Shown here one piece after another: positions 13,800 to 14,524 of a stretch of DNA of 14,524 nucleotides. The translations under genes were made by a program, and so were the position numbers. The notes beneath the pieces are model-generated. The model was not told where the DNA came from. It did no database searches and worked only from the letters and a program-made list of their open reading frames with translations. The stretch covers positions 1-14,524 of the forward strand of contig PAHQ01000006.1 of assembly GCA_002705125.1 (NCBI GenBank). The letters are read 5' to 3'. Positions within the stretch are counted from its first letter, which is position 1. Each line of letters starts with the position of its first letter. Source of the stretch: Verrucomicrobiales bacterium (lineage in GTDB: Bacteria; Verrucomicrobiota; Verrucomicrobiia; Verrucomicrobiales; DEV007).

Positions 13800-14524
13800 T
13801 CATTTTATTTGGCCCCACTCTTGAATCAGATCGGTAGGAGCACCAAACTGAGGAGGGATTGGAAAATCAGGGTCAATTTCATCATTAGAGTGCTTCTCTT
13901 GCCAGTTTTTTAAATCCAGTTCGAAAGAATCTTCTGAGCTTGTAATTTTAGGCAACCTCTTAAAAGGCTCTAAATTACTCACCCTTACCACAACCAAATT
14001 TAAATCTCCTGATTTTAAAAGTTTTGACGGGATTAACCAATGCCCAGATTGATTTTCTTTGAGTTGTTCGCCATTAAAATAAACAGAAGAACCTGGAACA
14101 GATTCCCATTTTAAAATTCGTTCAAGATTGGGAAGATTATCAGGTACACGAATTAATGTTCTTAGATCCCAGTGCTCAAAATTAAGCGCCTTTGAATTCT
14201 GCATTTTTCCTCTAACAGCCCAGCCTTCATTTGATCGACGCAAATCAGGATCGATAGGTAATTGTGAGCCGATCAATTTTCCAGTAGCCCACCTAACGGC
14301 ATTAAATAAAAATCTCTGAAAACATTCATCATTTTCATTTTCATGAAGACTCAATAGAGTCGCGCATGATCTACCACTATCATTTCTTGCAAAAGACCAG
14401 GCAAGCAGATCGGCAGATTCACTACTGCCGTTTTTGCAATGGAAAAGAGGTACAACAGCCTGATTGATCTCAAGACCTTCTGATCTTCTATCTATTGACC
14501 ATTCTTTACTTTTAAAGCCACGAG
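13800..14524 (-). CDS. ThuA-like domain protein with C-terminal galactose-binding-like domain (5' end outside window)
   Basis: The frame is open from the window edge to TGA at 13802-13800, giving 240 residues without a start; the TTG at 14354 is internal, because homologous sequence continues upstream of it. Residues 20-82 (NQAVVPLFHCKNG, then LLAWSFARNDSGRS, then FLFNAVRWATGK) resemble the end of ThuA-like domains, where a glycine-arginine turn and a final WA.GK helix are typical. Residues about 95-190 form a beta-rich region (RTLIRVPDNLP, SVYFNGEQLKENQSGHWLIP, LNLVVVRV) like the jelly-roll sugar-binding domains of GH2 enzymes. The tail is acidic and Pro-rich. ThuA-like proteins occur often beside DUF1501/DUF1553 genes in PVC bacteria. 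The usual ThuA His/Tyr pattern in 'FYT.LGH' is replaced here by CATLLSLH, so activity is uncertain. Confidence 0.6.
   Translation of the reverse strand, partial: RGFKSKEWSIDRRSEGLEINQAVVPLFHCKNGSSESADLLAWSFARNDSGRSCATLLSLHENENDECFQRFLFNAVRWATGKLIGSQLPIDPDLRRSNEGWAVRGKMQNSKALNFEHWDLRTLIRVPDNLPNLERILKWESVPGSSVYFNGEQLKENQSGHWLIPSKLLKSGDLNLVVVRVSNLEPFKRLPKITSSEDSFELDLKNWQEKHSNDEIDPDFPIPPQFGAPTDLIQEWGQIK

Overview
The window reads like part of a chromosome from the PVC superphylum, most likely an AT-rich (by eye), probably aquatic Verrucomicrobia-type organism. The evidence is a DUF1549/DUF1553 protein directly followed by a DUF1501 protein, a giant secreted lamin-tail-domain/CotH protein ending in a 'DxDGDG...EYL..T.P' calcium motif plus a short W-containing C-terminal module, and a secreted SASA-family esterase. 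The C-terminal module style favours Verrucomicrobia over Planctomycetes, but the genus cannot be named. Every credible gene is on the minus strand, so transcription runs from high to low coordinates. I found no tRNA, rRNA, CRISPR array, transposase or attachment site.

Layout in the direction of transcription. (1) 14524-13800: 3' end of a gene cut by the window edge, with the end of a probable ThuA-like domain and a galactose-binding-like beta-sandwich. (2) 13724-10500: a secreted DUF1549-DUF1553 protein with a CAQCH motif and a two-discoidin insertion inside its coiled-coil region. (3) 10498-9044: DUF1501 protein, one base after the previous stop, closed by a convincing rho-independent terminator (9035-9004). 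(4) 8981-3282: an 1899-residue secreted protein with four lamin-tail domains (one interrupted by another domain), two copies of a beta-sandwich module, a CotH kinase domain and a Ca-binding C-terminus; an extended -10 box lies just before it. (5) 3207-1720: secreted sialate O-acetylesterase-like esterase. (6) 1646-1: a tightly packed and overlapping cassette, MnhE-MnhF-MnhG-MbhD-like-MbhE/MnhB-like, cut by the window edge, encoding the membrane arm of a multisubunit cation/proton antiporter.

Functionally there are two blocks. The right 80% is an exported, surface or periplasmic set rich in carbohydrate-binding and adhesion-type modules (discoidin, galactose-binding-like, lamin-tail) with a probable extracellular kinase and an O-acetyl esterase. 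It fits the handling of complex, decorated polysaccharides, but no substrate can be read from the sequence. The left block is ion-transport machinery whose gene order resembles the Mbh/archaeal-type Mrp layout rather than the classical MrpA fusion. The most unusual points are the nested and permuted-looking domain insertions in the two giant exported proteins, the split antiporter arrangement with its 53-base overlap, and a short motif shared by the upstream regions of mnhE and the DUF1553 gene.
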